Below, in pieces: positions 35,067 through 43,740 of a stretch of 64,000 nt of DNA (position 1 is the first letter of the stretch; each line of letters begins with the position of its first letter). Source of the DNA: Sphingobacteriaceae bacterium (lineage in GTDB: Bacteria > Bacteroidota > Bacteroidia > Sphingobacteriales > Sphingobacteriaceae); NCBI GenBank assembly GCA_017745075.1, contig JAGIAD010000001.1, forward strand, positions 310,001-374,000, read 5' to 3'. The notes beneath the pieces were generated by a model, which did not search any database, was not told where the DNA came from, and saw only the letters and a list, made by a program, of their open reading frames with translations. The position numbers and the translations under genes were made by a program.

Positions 35067-35074
35067 TATATTTG
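35067..35074 (+). promoter_or_regulatory. Bacteroidota -7 element upstream of ssrA
   Basis: TATATTTG matches TAnnTTTG, 83 nt before the mature tmRNA 5' end. Transcription from it would include the 7-bp tandem repeat in the precursor leader. Confidence 0.5.
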
Positions 35075-35090
35075 TAGTCCAGTTTTGCAA

Positions 35091-35142
35091 TTGATAATTG
35101 ATAATTGATAATTGATAATTGATAATTGATAATTGATAATTG
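35091..35142. repeat. (TTGATAA)7 tandem repeat
   Basis: Seven perfect 7-bp TTGATAA units plus TTG are flanked by inverted TTTTGCAA / TTGCAAAA. The array lies between the ssrA promoter element and the mature RNA 5' end. Such an array could vary in copy number. Confidence 0.85.
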
Positions 35143-35157
35143 CAAAATTGTAATACC

Positions 35158-35522
35158 GGGGCCGTTCTTGGATTTGACAGGGTGGCGAAGGTTATGTTAG
35201 CATGCAGTGCGTTGTTCGGAGAGCACTTAAAGTGAACGATCACATTTTAATTGGCGAAAATACTTACGCCTTAGCTGCCTAGTTTAGAACTACGCTTAGC
35301 TTTTGTCCCTCTAACTGCTGCATTGTTGGGTTAGAACCTGGGGCATCGAAACAACAAAGCTGGCTTTAAGGAGATACGACTTAAAGTGAGATCAAGTATC
35401 TAAGGATTTAAATAAGGTCGGTTTTCAGCCCGTTTATTTCCCGAAAATCAATTGAAAAATAAGCATGTAGAAGGTATAATTTATCTCACAACTGGACAAG
35501 GGTTCGACTCCCTTCGGCTCCA
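35158..35522 (+). ncRNA. ssrA: Transfer-messenger RNA (tmRNA)
   Basis: One-piece tmRNA that rescues stalled ribosomes with SmpB. The 5' acceptor strand GGGGCCG (35158-35164) pairs with the 3' strand CGGCTCC (35515-35521), preceded by a T-arm containing GGTTCGA; the discriminator is A and CCA is not encoded. The tag reading frame (35253-35282) encodes GENTYALAA followed by TAG, the Bacteroidota-type proteolysis tag. The typical 5' sequence GGATTTGACAGG is present. Boundaries come from acceptor pairing. The gene is monocistronic with its own terminator. Confidence 0.96.
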
Positions 35523-35534
35523 CAAATTTTTATT

Positions 35535-35573
35535 AAAAGCTGCGAAATTTCCACGATTTTCCGCAGCTTTTTT
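35535..35573 (+). terminator. Rho-independent terminator of ssrA
   Basis: AAAAGCTGCG (35535-35544) pairs with CGCAGCTTTT (35562-35571), with a T-run to 35573. Confidence 0.85.
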
Positions 35574-35689
35574 CTTTCCCGTATAATGCGTTTATAGATT
35601 ACATCGCATATTTAGAAAGCTGTGAAATTCAAAAATTCTAGTTAAGTTAATCCTTAAATGAAAAGTGGGGCCAAATGATGTTATTGCAA

Positions 35690-37090
35690 TTACTTTAAAT
35701 TCTCTCCATCCTTAAAATGTAACCTTCTAAATACAAGGCCAGATAGTATGGTCAAAATGCCCACTACAAGAAAGGTGTACCTGAATGCATTGTGGATATC
35801 ATCATGTATGAGCTTTACATCCCCTCGAAATAACTTCAGGACAATCAGTCCGAAGGCAACGCCAAACCCGATTGCAAGCTGCTGATTTACAGATATCAGA
35901 GAATTGCCACTACTGGTATGATATTCACGCAGATCGGCAATTGAAATGGTGTTCATGGCGGTAAATTGAATGGAATTAAAAAAGCCCATGATCGCAATGA
36001 TTGGTACATAATAATAGATGGACGAACTAATTGCAGGTATAGCCATCGTACAGATTAAGCTCCCTATTATAAAAGTATTGGCCATCAACGTTGTTCTGTA
36101 ACCAAACCTATTCAAAATTTTTATGACCTGAGATTTTGCAATAATAGCAGTTAGTGCCATGGGGGCTATAATCCAGCCCGAAACTACTGCAGATCTACCG
36201 TAGGCGATCTGAATCATCATGGGGAGCAATAAAGGTATTGCGCTGATGCCTAAGCGGGTAACAAGATTACCAAGTATACCCACCCTAAATGTTCTTACCT
36301 TAAATAAGTTCAATGGGAAAATAGGATTATTGTCTGTTGCAGCATGCCGGTAATAAAAATAAAGCATTAACACACCAAGTGATAAAATAGCCAGGGCAGG
36401 TGTAGTATAAACAACATCTCCCAGGAGTTCGAGAGAAATGGAGAGAAATAATGATGCAGCAGCAAAAATTAAAAAGCCCCGTAAGTCAAAGTCAATCACA
36501 TCAGACCGGTAATCGGGCATATATCGCAAGCTGAGTACAATTCCCAAAACTCCCATCGGTATATTAATCAAAAATATCCAGTGCCAGGATAGATAATCTA
36601 CCATATATCCCCCAACAAGCGGACCTAAAACAGGACCGATGAGTGCAGGTATAATCGCAAAATTCATGGCTTTCAATAAATCTTTCTTTGGAAAACTCTT
36701 AACCAGCGCTAGTTTTCCAACCGGTGTCATCAGACTTCCACCTACTCCCTGTATTATTCTTGAAATTACCAGTTGAGTTAGATTTCCGGAGAGCGAACAA
36801 AAAAGTGACCCTGCGCTGAAAAGTACCAAAGAAATAATAAACACTTTCTTTGTACCAAATTTATCGGAGAGAAAACCACTCACCGGCATAAAAACAGCCA
36901 GTGTTAATACATAGCCAATAATGGCATTCTGCATATTCAACGGAGATTGATGGAGATCCTTTGCAATGGCCGGCAGCGATGTGTTGAGTATGGTCGAATC
37001 GAGCATCTGCATAAAAATTGCTGTACCCAGTATCATTGGCAATACGCGTCTTGTAGCTTCTATATTTTTCAATTGTAAATTTTGTGGCAT
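35690..37090 (-). CDS. MFS drug exporter, DHA2 (EmrB/QacA-like) family
   Basis: 466 aa, nearly all hydrophobic helices (12-14 predicted by eye). Family signatures are the helix-1 motif MLDSTILNTSLPAIAKDL, motif A GFLSDKFGTKKVFI between helices 2 and 3, ISRIIQGVGGSLMTPVGKLALV (motif B region), and the helix-5 antiporter motif PALIGPVLGPLVGG. It should export a toxic compound in exchange for protons. It is a single gene, preceded by a TAAATTTG element on the minus strand (37150-37157). No adjacent adaptor is present, unlike the EmrAB pair. Confidence 0.92.
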   Translation of the reverse strand: MPQNLQLKNIEATRRVLPMILGTAIFMQMLDSTILNTSLPAIAKDLHQSPLNMQNAIIGYVLTLAVFMPVSGFLSDKFGTKKVFIISLVLFSAGSLFCSLSGNLTQLVISRIIQGVGGSLMTPVGKLALVKSFPKKDLLKAMNFAIIPALIGPVLGPLVGGYMVDYLSWHWIFLINIPMGVLGIVLSLRYMPDYRSDVIDFDLRGFLIFAAASLFLSISLELLGDVVYTTPALAILSLGVLMLYFYYRHAATDNNPIFPLNLFKVRTFRVGILGNLVTRLGISAIPLLLPMMIQIAYGRSAVVSGWIIAPMALTAIIAKSQVIKILNRFGYRTTLMANTFIIGSLICTMAIPAISSSIYYYVPIIAIMGFFNSIQFTAMNTISIADLREYHTSSGNSLISVNQQLAIGFGVAFGLIVLKLFRGDVKLIHDDIHNAFRYTFLVVGILTILSGLVFRRLHFKDGENLK

Positions 37091-37149
37091 AGCTAAATTT
37101 TGTGTCTGCGCTGATGAAATATAACTAACCTTCTTTGTTTTTTAGTTTC

Positions 37150-37157
37150 CAAATTTA
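37150..37157 (-). promoter_or_regulatory. Bacteroidota -7 element for the MFS exporter
   Basis: The minus strand reads TAAATTTG, matching TAnnTTTG, about 60 nt upstream of the ATG at 37090. Confidence 0.5.
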
Positions 37158-37469
37158 TCTTATGCACCGCCTCACATTAAATGGGGTTCAATAGATAAGT
37201 TATATCAACCTGTCGAAAATTGAATTTTTATCAAAAATAGAAACTATTCTTACGCTCTCCCATGAAGTTAGTATAATTATTCTACTGTTAATAACTGAGT
37301 AGGCAAAAATCAAAAAATTTAATTCAATTCTTTTGTTTATCACTTCCCTATCTTTTAATAAGAATTTGCATTCAAAAAAACAGATTTGAGCTTTCGGTTT
37401 ACCAAAATCAAAAAAAACACACCTTAAACACTGAATATAAATATCTTAAAAGAAAAGTTTCGACTCCAA

Positions 37470-37513
37470 AACAAGCGAGTGGCTAGCTCAATTGAATTAA
37501 CCACTCGCTTGTT
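37470..37513 (-). terminator. Strong hairpin, likely terminator of the alpha/beta hydrolase gene
   Basis: AACAAGCGAGTGG (37470-37482) and CCACTCGCTTGTT (37501-37513) form a perfect 13-bp stem with an 18-nt loop. On the minus strand it is followed by only four T, and it lies 105 nt after the hydrolase stop. Confidence 0.65.
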
Positions 37514-37617
37514 TGTTATACTATATTTTCCAAGATTTTTAAAGGGCTTTAAGCGCCTCGTATATTCGCTCCTGAATAATCCTTCATTTTACTGAAATTT
37601 AAAAAGATGTGCCAATG

Positions 37618-38526
37618 TTATGATCTGGCAAACTTCTCTAATGCTGTATTGAATTTTTCTGCTTCTTCAACAAATAACGCATGGCCGCTATTTTCAAATC
37701 TTACTATGTAAGAATTTTTAATTCCTTTCTTTAGCTCTTCTGCAAATTCAAATGGACATAATTTGTCTTGTGCTCCATGAAAAATCGCAACAGGAATACT
37801 AATTTTAGCGAGTTCAGGACGTAAGTCAATATTTGAAAGCGCTTTTATCGATTCGGTGATGGCATAGGGCGATGCTTGTAAATTGATGTTTTCCAGCCAT
37901 TTTTCTACATTTTTAGAGATATTGCCTTCTTTGGCAGGAAAGGCACTTCCGAAGCCGGCGATCAAATCTTCCCTGGCAGTCATGGTTTTTGCGATCAGTC
38001 CGTTCGCATCACTTTCTGATATGCCATAAGGTGCACCATCTCTTTTTCTCCAAGATGGTGCAGCTGCTCCAAAAAGGGCTAGCTTGCTAACATGCGCCGC
38101 ATCATATTTTGTGATATAGTGAAGCACTACCGCACCTCCCATTGAAAAACCACCCATTACCGCGTTCTTGATTTTTAGTTGGTCTAAAACCACTTTGATA
38201 TCGTCTGAAAAGACATCAAAGTCGTATCGGCCGTAAGGTTTGTCTGATTTTCCAAACCCTCTCAAGGTAATTCCGATTACCCTGAAACCTTTTCGACTCA
38301 GATATTGGTATTGGTACTCATACATTTCATCACTTAGCGGCCAGCCATGGATTAAAACAACAGGCTGTCCTTCTCCCAGGTCGGTTACATGAAGTTTTAC
38401 ATTTTTCTCTACTTCGATATATTCTTCCCTACCGGCAGAGGCTGCTACTCTTTTTGTTTGCGAAAACGCAACGTTGCTGGTTAATAATGATAAAAACAAT
38501 CCGGTTGCTAAAACTAAATTTTTCAT
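37618..38526 (-). CDS. Secreted alpha/beta hydrolase (arylesterase/chloroperoxidase-like)
   Basis: 302 aa with a signal peptide (about 1-22, TSNVAFSQ). The hydrolase core carries the oxyanion motif HGWPLS (60-65), GITLRGFGKSD, and the catalytic triad Ser128 (GGFSMGG), Asp254 (HGAQDKLCP) and His282 (ENSGHALFVEE). This pattern is closest to non-haem chloroperoxidase/arylesterase proteins. Secretion suggests action on an external ester. The gene is followed by an AraC regulator gene on the same strand 219 bp upstream, which might control it, although that gene has its own terminator between. Confidence 0.9.
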   Translation of the reverse strand: MKNLVLATGLFLSLLTSNVAFSQTKRVAASAGREEYIEVEKNVKLHVTDLGEGQPVVLIHGWPLSDEMYEYQYQYLSRKGFRVIGITLRGFGKSDKPYGRYDFDVFSDDIKVVLDQLKIKNAVMGGFSMGGAVVLHYITKYDAAHVSKLALFGAAAPSWRKRDGAPYGISESDANGLIAKTMTAREDLIAGFGSAFPAKEGNISKNVEKWLENINLQASPYAITESIKALSNIDLRPELAKISIPVAIFHGAQDKLCPFEFAEELKKGIKNSYIVRFENSGHALFVEEAEKFNTALEKFARS

Positions 38527-38691
38527 TTTTTTTGTTTTTTAATAGTTAGTATTATTTGATGAAGCAAAGTTGCAGCAAATGCCCAAGGGCAGCAATGGAC
38601 GGTTTTCTCTTTAAATTGCACTTTTTCCCCTTTATACGAAATCAGGCAGATCTATAATGGTTTAAATCCGTTCCAGGCCTTGGTTTAACAG

Positions 38692-38719
38692 AAAAAGCAC
38701 GACAGTTATGCCGTGCTTT
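38692..38719 (-). terminator. Rho-independent terminator of the AraC regulator gene
   Basis: AAAGCACG (38694-38701) pairs with CGTGCTTT (38712-38719). Read on the minus strand the stem is followed by a T-run. It lies 27 nt beyond the AraC stop. Confidence 0.8.
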
Positions 38720-38745
38720 ACGTACAATTTATTATCCGCTTAGCT

Positions 38746-39570
38746 TTAGAATTGCTTTCTGAAAGATACCGGAGACAACCCCGCATGTTTGGTAAAAAAA
38801 CGGATGAAATAGGCATCATCCTCATAATTGAGGCTGAAGGCAATTTCCTTTACCGTCATTTTGGTATGCGCCAAAAGCCGCTTACTCTCTAATATGATCC
38901 GTTCTTTTATAATATCGTTGGGTGTGCTTTTGCTGATCAGCCCTATCTTTTTACCTAGATTTTTTGGTGTTATGAATAACATTTCGGCATAATCGGCAAC
39001 GGTATGATGTGTCTTAAAATTTTGTTCAACCAGCTTGCTGAACTTTCTTAAGAACTGGACATCGGCATGTCGGTTGTTTTCCGACAACTGATGTTGTTGT
39101 TTCCAAATGCGGGTTGATTTGAGAATGATAACTTTTAATAGAATTCGCAGCATTTCTTCTGTAATGGAATCATTATTGGTCATTTCAGTTTTGATTTCCT
39201 CAATGAGATTTTGGATGTTCTCAGACTGAATTTCATCCAACTTAATAAATGGAATTTCGAAAACATTATTGTAAAGGATACCATCGCAAGCCACTTCCTG
39301 GTCGTGAATTTCAATACAATAAAAATCCCTGTTGAAAAAAATCAACTGGCCGTTAACGGTTTCACAAGGTTTAATAATCACTTTTGGATTAATGAATAAA
39401 AGTGCATCGGTTTCCATAGTGAATTCCTGGAAATCAACCTGCATGGTAGCCTTTCTTGGAATAAATAGAATTTTGATGTATCCCGATATTGAATTGAGTA
39501 CAGTTTCATCCGTAGCTTTCTTGCTAAATTCGATGTTCCCGAACTGTTTATATGAAAATTCTCTCAGCAT
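38746..39570 (-). CDS. AraC-family transcriptional regulator
   Basis: 274 aa. The N-terminal half (about 1-155) is an uncharacterised sensing part with cupin-like strands (MQVDFQEFTMETDALLFINP). The C-terminal half is a double helix-turn-helix: HHTVADYAEMLFITPKNLGKKIGLISKSTP for the first (key region) and KMTVKEIAFSLNYEDDAYFIRFFTKHAGLSP for the second (key region), ending SFRKQF. The conserved second-helix pattern and FxKxxGxSPxxFR ending are clear. The neighbouring secreted hydrolase is the most likely target by position only. Confidence 0.92.
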   Translation of the reverse strand: MLREFSYKQFGNIEFSKKATDETVLNSISGYIKILFIPRKATMQVDFQEFTMETDALLFINPKVIIKPCETVNGQLIFFNRDFYCIEIHDQEVACDGILYNNVFEIPFIKLDEIQSENIQNLIEEIKTEMTNNDSITEEMLRILLKVIILKSTRIWKQQHQLSENNRHADVQFLRKFSKLVEQNFKTHHTVADYAEMLFITPKNLGKKIGLISKSTPNDIIKERIILESKRLLAHTKMTVKEIAFSLNYEDDAYFIRFFTKHAGLSPVSFRKQF

Positions 39571-39676
39571 GTTTCGATATTCACTTCATTAAAAAAATAG
39601 CCCTCATTGGTTTTCACCTAACTAAAGAGCTTTCCAAAAAGGACTAAGTTATAAATAACAATTAGTTTTTTATTAG

Positions 39677-39946
39677 TCATGGCTTTGAATCCAAACGTTT
39701 CAATATGAGCGATCGTAAACGTTCCTCATGCTCATCTCCCCAGCCTCCGATCCCCCCAATTACTGGAATCAGCGTTTTTCCAAAATCCGTCAGGCTATAT
39801 TCAACTTTGGGAGGCACAACAGGATAAATTACCTTTGAGATCAATTCATGGTCTTCCAGCTCTTTCAGCTTGATGGTCAACACCCTTCCTGAGGCATCTG
39901 GAATTTTACACTGCAGTTCGCTGGGGCGCTTATGTCCCTGGTTAAA
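39677..39946 (-). pseudogene. HxlR-family regulator remnant, N-terminus missing
   Basis: The frame from 39946 encodes KRPSELQ, IPDASGRVLTIKLKELEDHELISK and VPPKVEYSLTDFGKTLIPVI, the second half of an HxlR winged-helix regulator (quoted in part). The first 30-40 residues, which normally hold a Cys and a KWTLLIL helix, are absent; a TGA at 39947-39949 precedes and the upstream DNA is AT-rich with no homology. No ATG fits; the first in-frame TTG gives only 68 aa. I read it as a decayed gene. A frameshift farther upstream was looked for but not found. Confidence 0.7.
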
Positions 39947-40052
39947 TCAATATGACGATTATATATTTTTAAATTACTAAAAATCAAATACTTATATCTT
40001 AAAAAACAATCAAAAAGTTATTAAAAATAAAGTAGCAAAATCACCTTTCCTA

Positions 40053-42482
40053 TTATTTTTTAATTTTGATTGAAAATTTTACAGGCTCATTACTGTGGTA
40101 TAAACTTTGAACCGCTTCTTCTAGCCCAACTTCTTTTTGGGCCTTTTCGGGATCAAAAGCGGTAACAACCGGTAAAAAAGAGTAAACATCGTTGTTATTG
40201 CCAAAGCCATGCATAATAATTTTAATGGTTTTAAATTTAGAGGGGAACGATCCTGCTGTATCTCCAAATTCGATTACCTGCCTTAAGGGATCAAAAGTAA
40301 TTGTCCGTTTATAAAACATACCCTTCTCATAATCATAACTTTCGCCATCGTCTTCATAGTAAACAAATTGTTTTACTTTGTTTCCGTTATAAATATGCAC
40401 TGATAAGGTATCAGTAGGCTTTTGAGCGGTATACTGAACAAGCGACTGCATTGGGATTATACTGCTTTCTTTTACGTAAACAGGCAATTTTTGCAGGGAT
40501 AATTCGATTATTTTTTCTTGCTTTCCCTGCTGTACCTTTCCGGTATACAGATCGTACCAGGTCCCTTCAGGAAAATATACTGTTCCAAATTTATCGCTTC
40601 CGGCAAATGGAGCCACCAGGAAAGCAGCACCAAAGAGATACTGATTCTGAAATTTTTCGTTATAAATATTTGAGTCAAAAGTATAATCGATGGCCAGAGA
40701 ACGCATTAACGGGTTTCCGGTTGTGCTGGCCTCAAAAAAGCCGGCATACAGGTAAGGCAAAAGCTTGTATCTCAGGCTAATGTAATTCCGCGATATTTCT
40801 AGTACTTCTTCGCCAAATGTCCACGGCTCTGCAGATTTGGTATTCAGCGAGGTATGGTTTCGAAAATATGGATTAAATGCACCTATCTGCATCCAACGGG
40901 CAAATAACGGGGCACTTGCATTACCTGTAAAGCCACCAACATCCATCCCGGTAAAAGGTACCCCGCTTAGTCCCAGACTGCACAACAGCCGCACACCCAG
41001 GAGCATGTGGCTATCTTCCGATCGATTGTCGCCCGTCCAAATTGCCGAGTAGCGCTGCAAGCCTGCATAACCTGCCCGCGTAAGGATAAAAGGCCTTTTA
41101 TTGAAAGCTTCGCGGGCACCATCATAACTGGCCCTTACCATTTCGAGGGCATAAACATTGTGCGCTTCCAAATGTGAAGCTTTGCGTCCTTCAAAATCAA
41201 AAACAACGTTATCCGGTGTCTTCTGCCCCCAGGTAGCAATCTCATTCATATCGTTCCAAAGTCCACTTACCCCATCCTGGGCATATTTCTTAAGCTCTTC
41301 GCCCCACCAGCTCCTTGTGGCAGGTTTGGTGAAATCAGGGAAATGACACCATCCGGGCCATACCTTAGCGGTATAATTGGTGCCATCAGGGTATTTTGCA
41401 AATACACCGGCTTTTAGCCCTTTATCATATGTATCGTAACCCTGTTCTGTTTTTACACCCGGATCTACAATAACGGTGAGTTTTAAACCCATTGCCTTAA
41501 GTTTATCAGTCATTGCTTTCGGATCAGGAAAATAATCTTTGTCCCAGGTAAATACCTTGTATTTGTCCATGTGGTGGATATCGAGTGTGATTCCATCTGC
41601 GGGGATTTTTTTCTCCCTTAATGTTTCTGCAATCCTGAAAACTTCTGCCTGGGGGTAATAACTATACCTGTTTTGCTGATAGCCCAGGCTCCAGATTGGT
41701 GGAAGCTTCATCCTCCCGGTAAGCGTGGTATAGGAAGTAATGATATCCTGCATACGCTTATGGTAGATAAAATAATAATTCATTTCCCCTCCACGGGCTC
41801 CAAATGATGAAAAACGGTTGTTGCTTGCACCAAAATTAAAATCGCTCTGGTAGGTATTGTCCATAAAGATACCATAATTGAGCCCGTGATGGATCCCCAT
41901 ATAAAAAGGAATGGTCGAATAAATAGGGTCCTGGGAGGCAGAATAGCCAAAGGCATCAGTGTTCCAGTTGGTGTAGCCCATTCCGCTACGGTCGAGGTTA
42001 CCGGTTTTTTCGCCAAGCCCCACAAAACGTTCATTTTCCTGGAGGGTTTTATATGTCGTAACCGACTCGTTTACCCATTCGGTAGACAATGATTGATCAT
42101 CCTGATTGATGATCTGCCCATCTATGGTATAAAATGCAACTGAAAATGGTTTTTTGAATACCATAACCTGCAATGAATCCGTAAGGATGCTCAGCTGCTT
42201 GCTGGTCTGCGAAATTGTAGTTTTGGTAGCCGCCGGAGTACCAACTACCGCGTAAGAAAAATCTGGCTTAAGTTTTTGCTTGTCCATTCTTACCCTGATC
42301 ATATTGGCACTATACACCGTAATTTCGATATGGGCAGTAGCGGTAGTAATGCTTACTTTTTGCTTGCCGATCTGTGTAGCTGTAACATTGCCAACGGTTT
42401 TAACAGGGTTGGTTTTCCCATAGGCCATAAGGCTACAGATTACCGCCAAAAATAAATTGATGGCGAAATATTTTAAATTCAT
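40053..42482 (-). CDS. Glycoside hydrolase family 31 alpha-glycosidase
   Basis: 809 aa with a signal peptide (about 1-22). It has the GH31 layout: N-terminal beta domain, (beta/alpha)8 barrel and C-terminal beta domains. Catalytic residues are the nucleophile Asp411 in GLWNDMNEIA and the acid/base Asp485 in AIWTGDNRSED; also seen are LGYQQNRYSYYPQAEV, GITLDIHHMDKYKVFTWD and RWMQIGAFNPYFRNH. Alpha-glucosidase or alpha-xylosidase activity is likely and it acts by the periplasm. It is the last gene of PUL1, 16 nt after the MFS gene. Confidence 0.94.
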   Translation of the reverse strand: MNLKYFAINLFLAVICSLMAYGKTNPVKTVGNVTATQIGKQKVSITTATAHIEITVYSANMIRVRMDKQKLKPDFSYAVVGTPAATKTTISQTSKQLSILTDSLQVMVFKKPFSVAFYTIDGQIINQDDQSLSTEWVNESVTTYKTLQENERFVGLGEKTGNLDRSGMGYTNWNTDAFGYSASQDPIYSTIPFYMGIHHGLNYGIFMDNTYQSDFNFGASNNRFSSFGARGGEMNYYFIYHKRMQDIITSYTTLTGRMKLPPIWSLGYQQNRYSYYPQAEVFRIAETLREKKIPADGITLDIHHMDKYKVFTWDKDYFPDPKAMTDKLKAMGLKLTVIVDPGVKTEQGYDTYDKGLKAGVFAKYPDGTNYTAKVWPGWCHFPDFTKPATRSWWGEELKKYAQDGVSGLWNDMNEIATWGQKTPDNVVFDFEGRKASHLEAHNVYALEMVRASYDGAREAFNKRPFILTRAGYAGLQRYSAIWTGDNRSEDSHMLLGVRLLCSLGLSGVPFTGMDVGGFTGNASAPLFARWMQIGAFNPYFRNHTSLNTKSAEPWTFGEEVLEISRNYISLRYKLLPYLYAGFFEASTTGNPLMRSLAIDYTFDSNIYNEKFQNQYLFGAAFLVAPFAGSDKFGTVYFPEGTWYDLYTGKVQQGKQEKIIELSLQKLPVYVKESSIIPMQSLVQYTAQKPTDTLSVHIYNGNKVKQFVYYEDDGESYDYEKGMFYKRTITFDPLRQVIEFGDTAGSFPSKFKTIKIIMHGFGNNNDVYSFLPVVTAFDPEKAQKEVGLEEAVQSLYHSNEPVKFSIKIKK

Positions 42483-42498
42483 TTGCTTTGATTAATAA

Positions 42499-43740
42499 TT
42501 AATGGTTTGTTTCCTGAAAATCGAGATCCCTTCCAAATGTTTCCTTCATCGAGCGTAAAGGGAACAGGGCCATAAGGAGCGATATGGTTCCTAAAAGTGC
42601 GGCTGCTTTAACGATAGAACCGTTAAACAGCGTGGTAAATAACTGGAAAGATATGGTTAAAGGGACAACTGCTCCCCTTACAAAGTTCGGTACAGTGGTG
42701 GTTACCGTAGCCCTGATATTGGTACCAAACTGCTCGGTGGCAATGGTCATAAATATGACCCAATACCCTACCGAGAAACCCAGTACACCGCATATCCAGT
42801 AAAAGAACGACAAACTGATGGCATGAACGTTAAGGAACACTATAACGGCCATTATAGAAATGCTTAAAAATATATAAACAACTTTGATCCTGCTTTTTAA
42901 CCACTGGCTCAACATTCCGCTTATAATATCGCCTACAACCAGTCCGCCATAACACCAGGCCACTGCTGCGCCGGCATTTACTTCGCCTTTAACCTGAAGT
43001 GCCTTTGCAAACTCTGGCGATAGGGTAATCAGGATGCCAACCACAAACCACAGGGGAATGCCGATTAATATGCAGCTTATATATTTAATGAGGTTCTTCC
43101 GGTTTTTTAACAGCAGCATAATATTACCCCTGTTATCGGTATTTTTTTCAGTCCTGAATATATGCGATTCCACTACCCCAAGCCGAAGTAGCAACAATAA
43201 AATACCCAGGCCGCCACCAATAAAAAAAGCGGTTCTCCAATCAAAGTAATGGGCAACAAAATAGGCTGCTACCGCACCGCTTACGCCGACAGAAGCAATT
43301 ATTGTAGTTGCATATCCCCGTTTTTCTTTCGGCATCAGCTCTGCCACCAGTGTTATACCTGCACCGAGTTCTCCGGCCAGGCCAACACCGGCAACAAAAC
43401 GCCATATGGCATATCCGGTAACACTATGTACAAAACCGTTAGCTATATTGGCTAGGGAATAAATCAGTATTGAGCCAAAAAGCACCGATAAACGCCCTTT
43501 TTTATCGGCCCAGATGCCCCAAAAAACACCCCCGAGCAACATGCCAATCATCTGAACATCTAGTAAAAGCATGCCTATATCGGTTAAGTGACTGCCTGTC
43601 AGGTGCAACGACTGCAAACTTGGAATGCGCACAATACTAAAAAGCAATAAATCATATATATCAACAAAGTAGCCGAGGGCGGCTACCAATACAGCGGCAA
43701 CCACTTTGTTGCCCTGTACTGTTTTAGCTTGCCTGGTCAT
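42499..43740 (-). CDS. MFS transporter (metabolite:proton symporter type)
   Basis: 413 aa with about 12 transmembrane helices. Motif A is GVFWGIWADKKGRLSVLFGS and helix-5 region GELGAGITLVAELMPKEKRG, typical of the sugar/metabolite:H+ symporter (MHS/NanT-like) group. It overlaps the FAD oxidoreductase gene by 4 nt (ATGA) and precedes GH31. I infer import into the cytoplasm of the sugar or sugar acid released by the periplasmic PUL1 enzymes. Confidence 0.92.
   Translation of the reverse strand: MTRQAKTVQGNKVVAAVLVAALGYFVDIYDLLLFSIVRIPSLQSLHLTGSHLTDIGMLLLDVQMIGMLLGGVFWGIWADKKGRLSVLFGSILIYSLANIANGFVHSVTGYAIWRFVAGVGLAGELGAGITLVAELMPKEKRGYATTIIASVGVSGAVAAYFVAHYFDWRTAFFIGGGLGILLLLLRLGVVESHIFRTEKNTDNRGNIMLLLKNRKNLIKYISCILIGIPLWFVVGILITLSPEFAKALQVKGEVNAGAAVAWCYGGLVVGDIISGMLSQWLKSRIKVVYIFLSISIMAVIVFLNVHAISLSFFYWICGVLGFSVGYWVIFMTIATEQFGTNIRATVTTTVPNFVRGAVVPLTISFQLFTTLFNGSIVKAAALLGTISLLMALFPLRSMKETFGRDLDFQETNH

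Larger units (their letters stand above)
37091..37617. other. 527-bp intergenic region
   Basis: AT-rich spacer containing the promoter of the MFS gene near 37150 and a strong hairpin at 37470-37513 that ends the alpha/beta hydrolase gene. I see nothing coding in the rest. Confidence 0.6.

Noticed and set aside
35040..35160. Possible CRISPR array at the 7-bp tandem repeats
   Set aside because: Repeats are contiguous with no spacers, and no cas gene is present.
39571..39676. Hidden N-terminal part of the HxlR gene nearby
   Set aside because: Frames around 39947-40050 were read for the missing KWT-type helix and none was found; the gene seems truncated rather than frameshifted.
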